From: Desulfovibrio sp. OH1186_COT-070
GTDB taxonomy: Bacteria > Desulfobacterota > Desulfovibrionia > Desulfovibrionales > Desulfovibrionaceae
Length of the DNA stretch: 64,000 bases
Direction: 5' to 3'
Assembly: GCF_003860215.1 (NCBI RefSeq)
Contig: NZ_RQYH01000003.1
Coordinates: 62,001-126,000 of the forward strand
Translations under genes and position numbers: made by a program
Shown: piece by piece, positions 24,074 through 32,854 of the stretch
Numbering within the stretch: the stretch's first letter is position 1
Layout: every line of letters starts with the position of its first letter
Notes under the pieces: generated by a model
Told to the model about the DNA's origin: nothing
Database searches by the model: none
The model's input: the letters and a program-made list of their open reading frames with translations, nothing else

Positions 24074-26104
24074 TGCGCGAAAAAAGTTCAATACGGTTTG
24101 GGGGAGAAATCCCCGCAAAAAACGCCGCTGCGCTGGCTCTATCTGCCGTTCATGCTGCTGCTCGGTTTTGGCAGCATGGTTCTGGCTACACAGCGCATTG
24201 CGGCGTTTTTCGATTATCAGGCCGCGCTCGGCCAGCCGTGGGGAATAGCCTTCGGCCTTCCCTGGTATGCTCCCTGGTCGGCCTTTGTCTGGCAAGAGCG
24301 GTTCGGGGCAAGCGATACCTACGGTTTTATTGATCAGGCCATTACTCACAGCCAGGCTCTTTTCCTGCTCCCGCAATTTCTTATTATCGGATTTTGGCTC
24401 TGCTTCCAAAAAAAACTGCGTTCCAACGCCAATCTGCACGGCTCGGCGCGGTGGGCGGAAGAGAAAGAAATCCGCACGATGGGCTACTTTGAAGGCAAGG
24501 GCGTCTATGTGGGCGGCTGGCTCAAAAAATACGCTGGTTTTTCGTCCATACTCCGCGCTTTTCGGGGAAAGCCGGAAGAGGTGCAACACTACCTCCGGCA
24601 CAACGGCCCGGAACATATCATGGTCTTTGCGCCTACCCGCTCCGGCAAGGGGGTGGGCCTGATTTTACCCACTCTCCTGGCCTGGGAAGGTTCCAGCATC
24701 GTCCTTGATATTAAAGGCGAAAACTGGGCCTTAACTGCCGGGTGGCGCAAGTCGCAAGATCAGGTTGTTTTGCGTTTCGATCCCTCTGACCCTTCCGGCG
24801 CTTCGGCCCGTTTCAATCCCCTGGAAGAACTCCGCATCGACACCATGATGGGGATACCGGATGTTCAGAATATGGCCGCAATGCTGGTCGATCCCAACGG
24901 CAAGGGGCTTGAAGACCACTGGAGCAAAGCGGCTTTCGCCATGCTCGGCGGGGCTATCTTGCATTGCTGCGTTATGACCCGCCACGCTCAAAAGCGGACG
25001 GCAACCCTCTATGACCTCTCCTGCATGTTGGCCGATGAAAGCCGCACCATTCAGGACTTATTCAAGGAAATGGTGGAAACACCGCATGAAAATCTCCTGA
25101 AGGAAATGTTCCCTGAAGGTGTAGGCGGTGACAAGGCCCACACCTTTATCGCCAGTTCCGCCAGAGAAATGCTGAACAAAGCCGAAAACGAGGCCAGCGG
25201 TGTTGTTTCCACGGCTTTGACCAATCTCGCGCTTTACCGCGATCCTGTGGTGGCCCTGAACACCGCTTCTTGTGACTTCCGCATCCATGACCTGATGAAC
25301 CATGAAAAGCCCGTGAATCTGTATCTGGTGATTTCCCCGGCTGACATTGACCGGATGCGGCCCTTGCTCCGGCTCATGGTGGATATGATTGTGCGGCGCA
25401 TCTGCGCCAAGATGGAATTTGCCGACGGCTCCAGCAAAGCCGGATACAAACACCGTCTTCTGCTCCTGCTGGACGAGTTCACCAGCCTGGGCAAGCTCCC
25501 GATTATGGAAAAGGCGTTGGCCTATATCGCCGGGTACGGCGGCAAGGTCTACATCATCGTTCAGGACATTACCCAACTCAACGCCGTGTACGGCAAGGAT
25601 AACGCGCTCATGGCAAACTGCCATGTTCGCATTGCCTACGCGCCGAACACCATTGAAACGGCTAAAACCCTTTCCGACATGACCGGGAAAACCACTGTCG
25701 TGGAAGAAAAGGTTTCTCTCTCCGGCTCCAGAACCGGGCATATGAAAAATGCCTCGGTCAACGTGACGGAAACGGCCCGCCCGCTGCTCACGCCTGACGA
25801 GTGCATGAGGCTCCCCGGGCCGGAGAAGGATTCGCAAGGCAAGGTGATAAAGCCCGGCGATATGCTGATTTTCACAGCCGGGCAATCGCCTATCTACGGT
25901 CGGCAAATCCTCTATTTCTTCGATCCGGTTTTCTCGGCCCGCGCCAAAATCCCGGTTCCCGGCCTGACTCCCCAATACCAAAGCGGCATAACGGATTCCA
26001 TTTATGATCCGCGCCCTGCGGCGTGGTATGCCGCAACGCCGGTTCCCGCCGCCGCTCCCCCTGAACAGAAAGAGGTTTCCAGTGAACAGTATTTCGTTGC
26101 GTAG
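24071..26104 (+). CDS. traG: TraG (VirD4-type) coupling protein
   Basis: A 677-aa inner-membrane ATPase that brings the relaxosome to the secretion channel. Two N-terminal membrane helices (LYLPFMLLLGFGSMVLA and LFLLPQFLIIGFWLCF) precede Walker A APTRSGKGVGLILPTLL near residue 192 and Walker B LLLLLDEFTSLGKL near 462. The start MCAKK follows the shared leader and matches the MCAKL start of the topoisomerase. It overlaps traF by 23 bp. Confidence 0.96.
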   Translation: MCAKKVQYGLGEKSPQKTPLRWLYLPFMLLLGFGSMVLATQRIAAFFDYQAALGQPWGIAFGLPWYAPWSAFVWQERFGASDTYGFIDQAITHSQALFLLPQFLIIGFWLCFQKKLRSNANLHGSARWAEEKEIRTMGYFEGKGVYVGGWLKKYAGFSSILRAFRGKPEEVQHYLRHNGPEHIMVFAPTRSGKGVGLILPTLLAWEGSSIVLDIKGENWALTAGWRKSQDQVVLRFDPSDPSGASARFNPLEELRIDTMMGIPDVQNMAAMLVDPNGKGLEDHWSKAAFAMLGGAILHCCVMTRHAQKRTATLYDLSCMLADESRTIQDLFKEMVETPHENLLKEMFPEGVGGDKAHTFIASSAREMLNKAENEASGVVSTALTNLALYRDPVVALNTASCDFRIHDLMNHEKPVNLYLVISPADIDRMRPLLRLMVDMIVRRICAKMEFADGSSKAGYKHRLLLLLDEFTSLGKLPIMEKALAYIAGYGGKVYIIVQDITQLNAVYGKDNALMANCHVRIAYAPNTIETAKTLSDMTGKTTVVEEKVSLSGSRTGHMKNASVNVTETARPLLTPDECMRLPGPEKDSQGKVIKPGDMLIFTAGQSPIYGRQILYFFDPVFSARAKIPVPGLTPQYQSGITDSIYDPRPAAWYAATPVPAAAPPEQKEVSSEQYFVA

Positions 26105-26588
26105 ATTGGCGCGGCGGACGCTGTTCGCCGTGATCTGGCTAGCTCTGGCTCTCGCCCTGGCCTTTAGCGCGGGCCTTCGCTTCAATCCAACACCGTCTTT
26201 GCCAAAAGGCATCTACCGTATTGTTTCCGGCGCTCCGGAGAAAAACGAGCTGGTGAGTTTTTGTCTGGAAGGCGAGTTCGCGGAACTGGCTTTGGAGCGC
26301 GGCTATCTGGAGCCTGGTTCCTGCCCCTCCGGGCTGCGGCCCCTGCTCAAGCGTCTGGCCGGGTTGCCCGGTGACTCTGTTGATCCATATTCGCACCCGA
26401 TCTGTGCCGTGGACAGCCACGGGCGTTCCATGACTCCTGCTCTGGTTCCGGGTGTCGTTCCGCCCGGCATGGCCCTGGTGCTGGCTGATCACCCCGGCAG
26501 TTTTGACAGCCGTTATTTCGGGTTTGTTCCGCTGGATTCCCTCCAGAGGGTGAAACCCGTTTTTCTCTTTAACCCCAAAGGAAATTGA
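26082..26588 (+). CDS. traF: TraF-type signal-peptidase-like pilin cyclase
   Basis: A 168-aa S26-family peptidase. GTG 26082 is used because AGAGG lies 6 nt upstream. One membrane helix (FAVIWLALALALAFSAGL) is followed by the Ser box TPSLPKGIYRI (catalytic Ser near 40) and the Lys box LLKRLAGLPGDSV (Lys near 89). IncP TraF trims and circularises the TrbC pilin, and the presence of trbC supports that job here. Confidence 0.92.
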   Translation: MNSISLRRLARRTLFAVIWLALALALAFSAGLRFNPTPSLPKGIYRIVSGAPEKNELVSFCLEGEFAELALERGYLEPGSCPSGLRPLLKRLAGLPGDSVDPYSHPICAVDSHGRSMTPALVPGVVPPGMALVLADHPGSFDSRYFGFVPLDSLQRVKPVFLFNPKGN

Positions 26589-26590
26589 CT

Positions 26591-26803
26591 ATGCAAAACA
26601 AGGAATATTTACACGCTGCGGCAAAGGCTATCGCGCAGCAGATTGAAGGAAATCTCCTGGTAATAGGCGTTTCGCTCGATCCTGATGTGGCGGACTACAT
26701 GGGCGCATTTGAAGAAGAGGCCATTACGTTGGCCGATGTTGTGGAAGATGGCCTTTTAACCGTTACCAACTCCGGCGAGGTGATGTATGTCGGCAACAAC
26801 TGA
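26591..26803 (+). CDS. Small hypothetical protein between traF and primase
   Basis: A 70-aa acidic protein with AAAGGAA 7 nt before ATG 26591 (a TTG at 26585 is less likely). It overlaps the next gene by 17 bp, so translation may be coupled. No recognised motif. Its position suggests a transfer accessory or a partner of the ArdC domain. Confidence 0.6.
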   Translation: MQNKEYLHAAAKAIAQQIEGNLLVIGVSLDPDVADYMGAFEEEAITLADVVEDGLLTVTNSGEVMYVGNN

Positions 26804-29036
26804 TACCAAAAAGGCCAGCAAGAAGGCTGAAAAGGCGAAACGGCCCCCGTTCCATGAAGAGTTTGCCAGCAAAATCATTGAGCGCCTTCAAGAAGGCACG
26901 GCCCCCTGGCAAATTCCCTGGACTCCTGGGCAAACGACTCTGGCTCCCCACAACCCCGCCTCCGGCACGGTGTACCGGGGCATGAACCGGGTGCATCTGG
27001 CGCTTTCCGGCTATGACGATCCGCGCTGGATGACTCTGAAACAGGCCAATGACAACGGCTACAGCATTTTGCCCGGCAGCAAGGCCACGCCCGTGGTCTA
27101 TTTCCAGTTCACGGACGAAAAAAACAAGCTGGATAATGACGGCAAGCCCGTCCTCGATGCGGACGGCAAGCCGGAAAAAGAAAAAGTGGAACTGGACAAA
27201 CCCATTGTCCGTTTCGCCCACGTCTTCAACGCTGAACAGGTTGACGGTATTCCTCCGCTCCAACTCACGGATAAAGCCTATGAGTGGGAACCGATAGAAA
27301 AGGCGGAAAACATCCTTGCGGCCTCCGGCGCGGCCATAAAGCACGATCAGAGTAACCGGGCTTTCTACCGCCGCATGGAAGACGCCATTCATCTGCCGCC
27401 CAAGGAAAACTTTGACGCGCCGGATAAATACTACGCCACGGCACTGCATGAACTCGGCCACTGGACGGGTGATGAAAACCGCCTGAACCGCGAATTTGGC
27501 CCCTTTGGGTCAGAAAAATATGCGCGGGAAGAGTTACGAGCGGAAATCGCGTCATGGATGCTCGGACAGGAAATCGGCATCGGCCACGATCCCGGCCAAC
27601 ATGCCGCCTATGTGCAGTCGTGGATTCAAGTTCTGAAAGAAGACCCCTACGAGATTGTACGGGCTTGCCGGGATGCGGAAAAAATCAAGGATTACGTCTT
27701 TGACATGGAACGGAAAAAAGAACTCCGGCAGGAAGCCCCGGAACAGGTTGTGCAGCCGGAAAAGGTAAATCAGCGCGAAAAATCCCTTGAAAAAGAAGAG
27801 GGAATTGCCGCTATGGGTGTTCCCGCTGAACATACCGCAACTCTGGCCAAGGAAAAAACCTTCCTCGCCGTTCCGTACAAGGAAAAGGAACAGGCAAAGA
27901 AGTTCGGTGCGAAGTGGGACAAAGAAAACAAGCTCTGGTACGCGCCGGAAGGAACCGACCTCACGCCATTGGCAGCATGGCTGCCGGAAAAAGCCCCTGT
28001 GCCGGAACCGTCCATGCCGCCACAGGAAGAATTTGCCAACGCCCTGGAACAAGCCGGGCTGGATCTGCGTGGCAAAGCTCCAATCATGGATGGACAGATA
28101 CACCGCGTTCCGCTCATTGGCAGAAACGGCGGCGACCTTGACGGCGCATACTGCGGCTATCTCGATGAACGTCCTGCCGGCTGGATGCAGAATTTCAGTG
28201 CCGGCGAAAAAACGACTTGGGTTGCCACAGGCCATACCCTGACCAAAGAGCAGTTGGAAGTCCAACGCGCCGAGATAGCCCGAAAGCGGGAAGAACGGCA
28301 GCGGTTAATTCTGGAGCAGCAACAAAAGACAGCGCGAGAAGCACATACAGAATGGATCGCCCACGATTGGGCCTCTGCCGATAACCCCTATTTGCAGGCC
28401 AAGGGTGTTCAGCCTTTCGGGGTGCGTGAGGATGTGGACGGCACTCTGCTTGTTCCCGTTATGACGGTAGACAAGGAATTGCGCGGTCTGCAAACCATTT
28501 CCCCGGAAGGTGAAAAGCGTTTCATGTACGGAATGGAGAAAAACGGTAATTTCCATCTGATTGCCGAACCCGACAAAGACCTTTCCAAAGACTTGGCTCA
28601 AGGGGAAATAATCCTGGCCGAAGGCTACGCCACGGGCGCAACCCTGCATATGGCAACGGAAAAACCTGTAGCCGTGGCCTTTGACGCTGGCAATCTGGAG
28701 CCAGTAGCCAAAAAGCTGCGGGAAAAATTCCCCAACGCCGCCATTACCATCTGCGCCGACAATGACCACCAACACACCCGCAAAACCCCGGATGGTGTTG
28801 AACACTGGAACAAAGGGGTGGAACTGGCGCAAAGAGCCGCCCAGGAAGTAGGCGGTAAGGTGGTGACTCCGATCTTCACCGATGAAGAACGGGCCAAAGG
28901 GCTGACGGATTTTAACGATCTGCACCAGTCCCGTGGCCTTGACGAAGTGAAACGGCAAGTGGGCCTTGTTCTGAAAAAGGAGGTTGAGCGGGAGAAATCA
29001 CGCTCTCAAGGTTTGGAAAGAGGCATGAGCCTTTAA
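26787..29036 (+). CDS. TraC-like ArdC antirestriction / Toprim primase fusion
   Basis: A 749-aa protein in several parts. Residues about 20-140 resemble the ArdC single-stranded-DNA-binding domain (APWQIPWTPGQ, YRGMNRVHLAL). Near 215-260 is a zinc metallopeptidase motif HELGHWTG. Near 350-390 is a DUF5710-like stretch (LAVPYKEKEQAKKFGAKWD). The C-terminal part from about 520 has a TraC/Toprim domain (GEIILAEGYATGATLHMA, then ITICADNDH). Such proteins travel with or coat incoming single-stranded DNA, prime its second strand and may blunt host restriction. Confidence 0.85.
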   Translation: MSATTDTKKASKKAEKAKRPPFHEEFASKIIERLQEGTAPWQIPWTPGQTTLAPHNPASGTVYRGMNRVHLALSGYDDPRWMTLKQANDNGYSILPGSKATPVVYFQFTDEKNKLDNDGKPVLDADGKPEKEKVELDKPIVRFAHVFNAEQVDGIPPLQLTDKAYEWEPIEKAENILAASGAAIKHDQSNRAFYRRMEDAIHLPPKENFDAPDKYYATALHELGHWTGDENRLNREFGPFGSEKYAREELRAEIASWMLGQEIGIGHDPGQHAAYVQSWIQVLKEDPYEIVRACRDAEKIKDYVFDMERKKELRQEAPEQVVQPEKVNQREKSLEKEEGIAAMGVPAEHTATLAKEKTFLAVPYKEKEQAKKFGAKWDKENKLWYAPEGTDLTPLAAWLPEKAPVPEPSMPPQEEFANALEQAGLDLRGKAPIMDGQIHRVPLIGRNGGDLDGAYCGYLDERPAGWMQNFSAGEKTTWVATGHTLTKEQLEVQRAEIARKREERQRLILEQQQKTAREAHTEWIAHDWASADNPYLQAKGVQPFGVREDVDGTLLVPVMTVDKELRGLQTISPEGEKRFMYGMEKNGNFHLIAEPDKDLSKDLAQGEIILAEGYATGATLHMATEKPVAVAFDAGNLEPVAKKLREKFPNAAITICADNDHQHTRKTPDGVEHWNKGVELAQRAAQEVGGKVVTPIFTDEERAKGLTDFNDLHQSRGLDEVKRQVGLVLKKEVEREKSRSQGLERGMSL

Positions 29037-29044
29037 TTGTATTT

Positions 29045-29102
29045 CTGCGGGCCATGCGCCCCAATCTCGCGCCGCCTGACGGCCCTTTAAGGAAAAGTCA
29101 TG
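29045..29102 (+). promoter_or_regulatory. Com-type RNA leader element, copy 3 (topoisomerase)
   Basis: 58 nt from CTG to the topoisomerase ATG in a 63-bp gap. Hairpin 1 is GGGC-CATGC-GCCC (29049-29061), hairpin 2 is GCCG-CCTGA-CGGC (29071-29083). CCTT directly precedes the Shine-Dalgarno AAGGA, a different sequence from copy 1 that keeps the same complementarity. Confidence 0.75.
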
Positions 29103-30917
29103 TGCGCGAAACTCTTGATTCTGGAATCCCCCGGTAAAGTAAAAAAGGTACAGGAAATCCTCGGCCCCGGCTGGAAGGTCGCTGCCTCTGTCGGCCATGT
29201 GCGCGATCTGCCCGTCAAGGAAATGGGCGTGGCCGCTCCCGACTTCAAACCGCAGTATATTCCCACGGACAGGGGGAAAGATGTTCTATCTCGGCTGGCC
29301 GGGATGGTGAAAAACGCGGAAGAGGTTTTCCTTGCCACTGACCCCGATAGAGAGGGGGAAGCTATTGCGTGGCATCTGCAAGACGCCTTGAAACTCAAGA
29401 ACGCCAAGCGCGTCACCTATACGGAAATCACGGAAGCGGCCATACGCGCCGCGCTCTCCGCTCCGCGCTCCATTGATATGGCTTTGGTGGCGGCACAGGA
29501 AGGGCGCCGAGTTCTGGATCGCTTTTGCGGCTATATGGTTTCCGGGCCGCTCTCCAATGCCACAGGTGAAAAACTTTCCGCTGGCCGGGTGCAAAGCCCG
29601 GCTGTCCGTCTGGTGGTAGATCGGGAAAAGGAAATCAAAGCCTTCTCCAGCACAACGCACTACGGCGCGGAACTGACCTTTGAAAATGTGGACAACATCA
29701 CTGACGGCTGGAAAGCTGCGCTTCTGGTCAAGCCCTGGTTGCCAGATTCCGCTGCCGGGCAGGAATATTTGCTGGATAAATCTCTTGCTGAAAAAGCGGC
29801 TGCGCTGCGGGCGCTGGACGTGTTGGATTGCAAGGAATCCGAGAGCCGTACCGCGCCTCCGGCTCCCTTCACGACTTCCACCTTGCAGCAAGCCGCCAGT
29901 TCGTCACTGAAATTCAATCCAAAGCAGACAATGCAACTGGCGCAACGGCTTTATGAGCAAGGCGCGATTACCTACATGAGAACGGACAGCCCCAATCTCT
30001 CGCAAGAAGCGGTACACGCTATCCGGGCGTATTGCGAAACAAAGGGCTGGCCGCTGGTGGAAACGCCCCGCACATGGAAATCCAAAGAGGGGGCGCAAGA
30101 AGCACATGAGGCCATTAGACCGACTCACGTTGAAATTGAGGACGCCGGGGAAACGGCAGACGAAAAAGCCTTGTATCGCCTTATTCGGATGCGTTCCCTG
30201 GCTTGCCAGTTGGAAGATGCGGTTTATGCGGTTCGGACGCTCCAGCTCGGCGCGGAAATGGACGGGAAACAGGCACTATTTGAGGCAAAGGGCCGTACTC
30301 TGCTTTCGCAAGGCTGGAAAGTTCTGGCCGATCAGGAAAATGGCCCGGATGAAGGAGCAGAAGAAGGCGAGAAAGAGCCTTTGAACCCCGTTCCGGCCAT
30401 GAAGCCCGGCACAAAAGCTACGGCGCTGACAGGAGCCGTCACAACGAAAAAGACCAAGCCAGCCGCCAGATTCACAGAAGCCAGCCTTATCCGCGAACTG
30501 GAAAAACGCGGCATTGGCCGTCCGTCCACCTATGCGGCGATCATAGACACCATTTCCAGCCGGAAATATGTCACCACGGAAAAACGCTTCCTTGTGCCTA
30601 CACCGCTCGGAGAAAAGATTGTTTCCGGCCTCTGCGGGCATTTCTCCTTCATTGAGTATGACTTCACCCGCACAATGGAGCAATCCCTTGACGATATTGC
30701 GGAAGGGAAGGCGGAATACGGCGCTGTCATAGCTTCGGCCCATGACCAGCTTTCCAGGGAAGTGCAGGAGTTCGCCAAGACCACGGGCAAGGTCTGCGAA
30801 AAATGCGGCAAACCTATGGTGCATCGGGTGAAAAAGCCTGGAAAAGACGGTAAGGGCGGCTATGATTTTTGGGGCTGCTCTGGCTGGCCGGAGTGCAAGG
30901 AGTCATCGGCAGCATAA
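29100..30917 (+). CDS. Type IA DNA topoisomerase of the conjugation module
   Basis: A 605-aa enzyme. The Toprim domain opens with LLILESPGKVKKVQEIL and contains ATDPDREGEAIAWHL near residue 80-94. The active-site motif is GAITYMRTDSPNLS with Tyr near 293. A C-terminal zinc ribbon (CEKCGKP and then CSGWPEC) ends the protein. IncP plasmids carry TraE, a related topoisomerase, in the same region. It may relax DNA during transfer or establishment. Its start MCAKL follows the shared leader, and a strong terminator follows its stop. Confidence 0.93.
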   Translation: MCAKLLILESPGKVKKVQEILGPGWKVAASVGHVRDLPVKEMGVAAPDFKPQYIPTDRGKDVLSRLAGMVKNAEEVFLATDPDREGEAIAWHLQDALKLKNAKRVTYTEITEAAIRAALSAPRSIDMALVAAQEGRRVLDRFCGYMVSGPLSNATGEKLSAGRVQSPAVRLVVDREKEIKAFSSTTHYGAELTFENVDNITDGWKAALLVKPWLPDSAAGQEYLLDKSLAEKAAALRALDVLDCKESESRTAPPAPFTTSTLQQAASSSLKFNPKQTMQLAQRLYEQGAITYMRTDSPNLSQEAVHAIRAYCETKGWPLVETPRTWKSKEGAQEAHEAIRPTHVEIEDAGETADEKALYRLIRMRSLACQLEDAVYAVRTLQLGAEMDGKQALFEAKGRTLLSQGWKVLADQENGPDEGAEEGEKEPLNPVPAMKPGTKATALTGAVTTKKTKPAARFTEASLIRELEKRGIGRPSTYAAIIDTISSRKYVTTEKRFLVPTPLGEKIVSGLCGHFSFIEYDFTRTMEQSLDDIAEGKAEYGAVIASAHDQLSREVQEFAKTTGKVCEKCGKPMVHRVKKPGKDGKGGYDFWGCSGWPECKESSAA

Positions 30918-30945
30918 GGCTTCACGCTAGGTTTTACGTTTAAAT

Positions 30946-30978
30946 AAGACGCCTAGGTTTTGTAAACTTAGGCGTCTT
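30946..30978 (+). terminator. Rho-independent terminator after the tra/trb operon
   Basis: A 15-bp stem with one G-T pair (AAGACGCCTAGGTTT at 30946-30960 against 30964-30978) and a 3-nt loop, ending in CTTTA. It separates the transfer genes from the cargo and could work in both directions. Confidence 0.85.
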
Positions 30979-31041
30979 TATCATGTCTTGTATAAAAAAT
31001 ATCCATCCATATAGAGTAATGGGTGAAAACTACCCACACAT

Positions 31042-31094
31042 CTGTGCAGATTGTTTTTGCACAGGTGTGTATCTGTGTGCAAAAAACTGCACAG
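31042..31094. repeat. Two adjacent CTGTG/TGCACAG inverted repeats
   Basis: CTGTGCA (31042-31048) pairs with TGCACAG (31058-31064), and CTGTG (31073-31077) pairs with TGCACAG-type sequence (31088-31094). They lie 31 bp apart in a gene-free 190-bp stretch upstream of the cargo, so they could be operators for the cargo operon. Confidence 0.45.
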
Positions 31095-31183
31095 TCATTG
31101 CCGCGAATGTCGAATTTCTGCTTCGCCTACAATCATATTATTTATAAAACAAGCCATATCCCCGTTTGTTGATCTGTTCTGGC

Positions 31184-31405
31184 ATGGTGATTGCTTACGT
31201 CAAGAATCGAACTAGTTTTGAACAATCAAAATATCAATTCGGAGGATATGTGGACGCTCTTTTTTTCTTTGGCATTTTCAGCTCAATGGGTTTGGCCCTG
31301 AAAGGTTACAAGAAAGTGGCTACCATTGTGTTGGTATCCATTCTTCCTTTTGTGGCCATGTGGTACATTTCAAACATTAATTTTAAACTAAATCTTTCTT
31401 TCTAG
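31184..31405 (+). CDS. Small membrane protein (uncertain)
   Basis: A 73-aa frame from ATG 31184 with two hydrophobic segments (ALFFFGIFSSMGLAL and VATIVLVSILPFVAMWYI). No Shine-Dalgarno is visible before this ATG or the TTG at 31166. It sits 9 bp before the DsbB-like gene in the same direction, which supports it as an operon member, but it could be non-coding. Confidence 0.4.
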   Translation: MVIAYVKNRTSFEQSKYQFGGYVDALFFFGIFSSMGLALKGYKKVATIVLVSILPFVAMWYISNINFKLNLSF

Positions 31406-31414
31406 GGTGTTACC

Positions 31415-32008
31415 GTGAAGTTGTCTCGCCTTGTACCGCTCGGAAATGTTCTTTGGGTGCTAGTATTACTCGGCGTCCTTTTGGGGTCGCTATACATCCA
31501 GTTTTTTATCGGAGAGGAGCCGTGCCGACTATGCACATGGCAGCGAATGACCATGTTTTTTATTATGGCCGTCCTGCTCATTAATTTGCGATTCGGCCAA
31601 AGCACACTCAACTACGGGCTGATCATCCTTTTCGCTTTATTTGGCTCGACTGTCTCCATTCGCCAGATTTTATCGTACATCATGCCCGGCAATCCCGGCT
31701 TTGGGCCTACCGTCTTCGGTATGCATACTTACACTTGGGCGTTGCTGGTCTTTGCGTGTTCCATTTTGGCTTCCGCCATCATCCTCATTATTGGCATTGG
31801 CGAGAGAGAAAATGAAATCAAGATTAAGCCGATCTTTATCAAGGGGCTTTTCGGCATCGCGATGGCAACAACTCTGACGTTTTCTGTCGCTACGCTCAAC
31901 CAGTGCGGTCTTGATGTTTGTCCGGCGGCAACCGAGTATTTTGAGGTTTCTCCAGATGCCATCAAATCTCTTGAAGATGAATGTTGCCCTGATCCAAAGA
32001 AAAAATAA
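31415..32008 (+). CDS. DsbB-like disulfide bond formation protein
   Basis: A 197-aa inner-membrane protein starting with GTG. Four hydrophobic segments are visible. The redox motif EEPCRLCTWQRM near residue 35 matches the DsbB C-x-x-C-x-x-Q-R signature. A C-terminal segment contains further cysteines (NQCGLDVCPA, DECCPDP), in place of the DsbB periplasmic loop pair. DsbB reoxidises periplasmic thiol oxidases using quinones. It heads a set with periplasmic rhodaneses, implying thiol or sulfur redox work outside the cytoplasm. Confidence 0.8.
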   Translation: MKLSRLVPLGNVLWVLVLLGVLLGSLYIQFFIGEEPCRLCTWQRMTMFFIMAVLLINLRFGQSTLNYGLIILFALFGSTVSIRQILSYIMPGNPGFGPTVFGMHTYTWALLVFACSILASAIILIIGIGERENEIKIKPIFIKGLFGIAMATTLTFSVATLNQCGLDVCPAATEYFEVSPDAIKSLEDECCPDPKKK

Positions 32009-32044
32009 TTCTGTAACCTCGTAACTTTGAAAGGAAGATAAGGA

Positions 32045-32782
32045 ATGCGGTATTTCAAAAGGCTTTTTGTTGTAACGATGCTTTTGTCGTTGGCCCTGCA
32101 CAGCGTAGCCTTTGCGGAAGTCCTCGATGTGGACACAAAGAAAATGCGAACAATCGTCCAAGAAAATATCGGTAATCCCGACTTCATTATTTTGGATGTT
32201 AGTCCTCCGGCGGCATTCGCAAGTAGCCATCTGGAAGGAGCAATTTCGCTTCCTGCCAATGACCCCAATTTTGAAGCGAGTTTGCAAAATCTGGATAAAA
32301 GCAAAACGTATCTTGTTTACTGCCACAAAATGAATTGGACGCCCAAAGCCGTGGCGGTAATGACAAAAAACAACTTTACCAATCTGTATTCTTCCAGCGA
32401 AGGCAAGGCGGGATGGATGGAAGCTGGCGGAAAAGTTATCGCATCAGGCCCGTACCAGGTTGATACTCAACAAGTAATGAAACTCATTGCTGACAATAAG
32501 AACAACCCAAAGTTTGTTATTCTGGATGTAAGCCCGGAACCAGCTTACGTTAAAGCACATATTGAAGGAGCCGTATCGTTGGCCGCAAGAAACCCGGATT
32601 TTGAGTCCAAAGTGCAACAACTCGACAAGGAGAAAACCTACCTTGTGTATTGCATGGGCGGACGCTGGACTCCAGAAGCCGTCAACCTCATGCAAAAGTA
32701 TAAATTTTCCCATGTGATAGCGGCAAGAGAAGGCCTTTCCGGGTGGATGCAGGCCGGGAATAAGGTTGTTTCAGGGCAATAA
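32045..32782 (+). CDS. Exported tandem rhodanese-domain protein
   Basis: A 245-aa protein with signal peptide (LFVVTMLLSLALHSVAFA) and two rhodanese-like repeats, about residues 27-130 and 135-240. Each has FIILDVSPPAAF / FVILDVSPEPAY and a cysteine active-site loop: VYCHKMNWTP and VYCMGGRWTP. Both loops keep the Cys that carries persulfide sulfur in rhodaneses, and the two halves are clearly an internal duplication. AGGA precedes the ATG. Likely periplasmic sulfane-sulfur or redox chemistry; substrate unknown. Confidence 0.85.
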   Translation: MRYFKRLFVVTMLLSLALHSVAFAEVLDVDTKKMRTIVQENIGNPDFIILDVSPPAAFASSHLEGAISLPANDPNFEASLQNLDKSKTYLVYCHKMNWTPKAVAVMTKNNFTNLYSSSEGKAGWMEAGGKVIASGPYQVDTQQVMKLIADNKNNPKFVILDVSPEPAYVKAHIEGAVSLAARNPDFESKVQQLDKEKTYLVYCMGGRWTPEAVNLMQKYKFSHVIAAREGLSGWMQAGNKVVSGQ

Positions 32783-32799
32783 TAACGATGAAACGGCCC

Positions 32800-32822
32800 C
32801 TCCCCCGGCTTTGTCGGGGGAG
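32800..32822 (+). terminator. GC-rich hairpin between the rhodanese genes
   Basis: CTCCCCCG pairs with CGGGGGAG around GCTTTGT, 18 bp after the tandem-rhodanese stop. It has no T-tract; likely a partial terminator or RNA-stability element. Confidence 0.5.
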
Positions 32823-32854
32823 ACATACAGCGGCAACATCCAAAGGGACTTACG

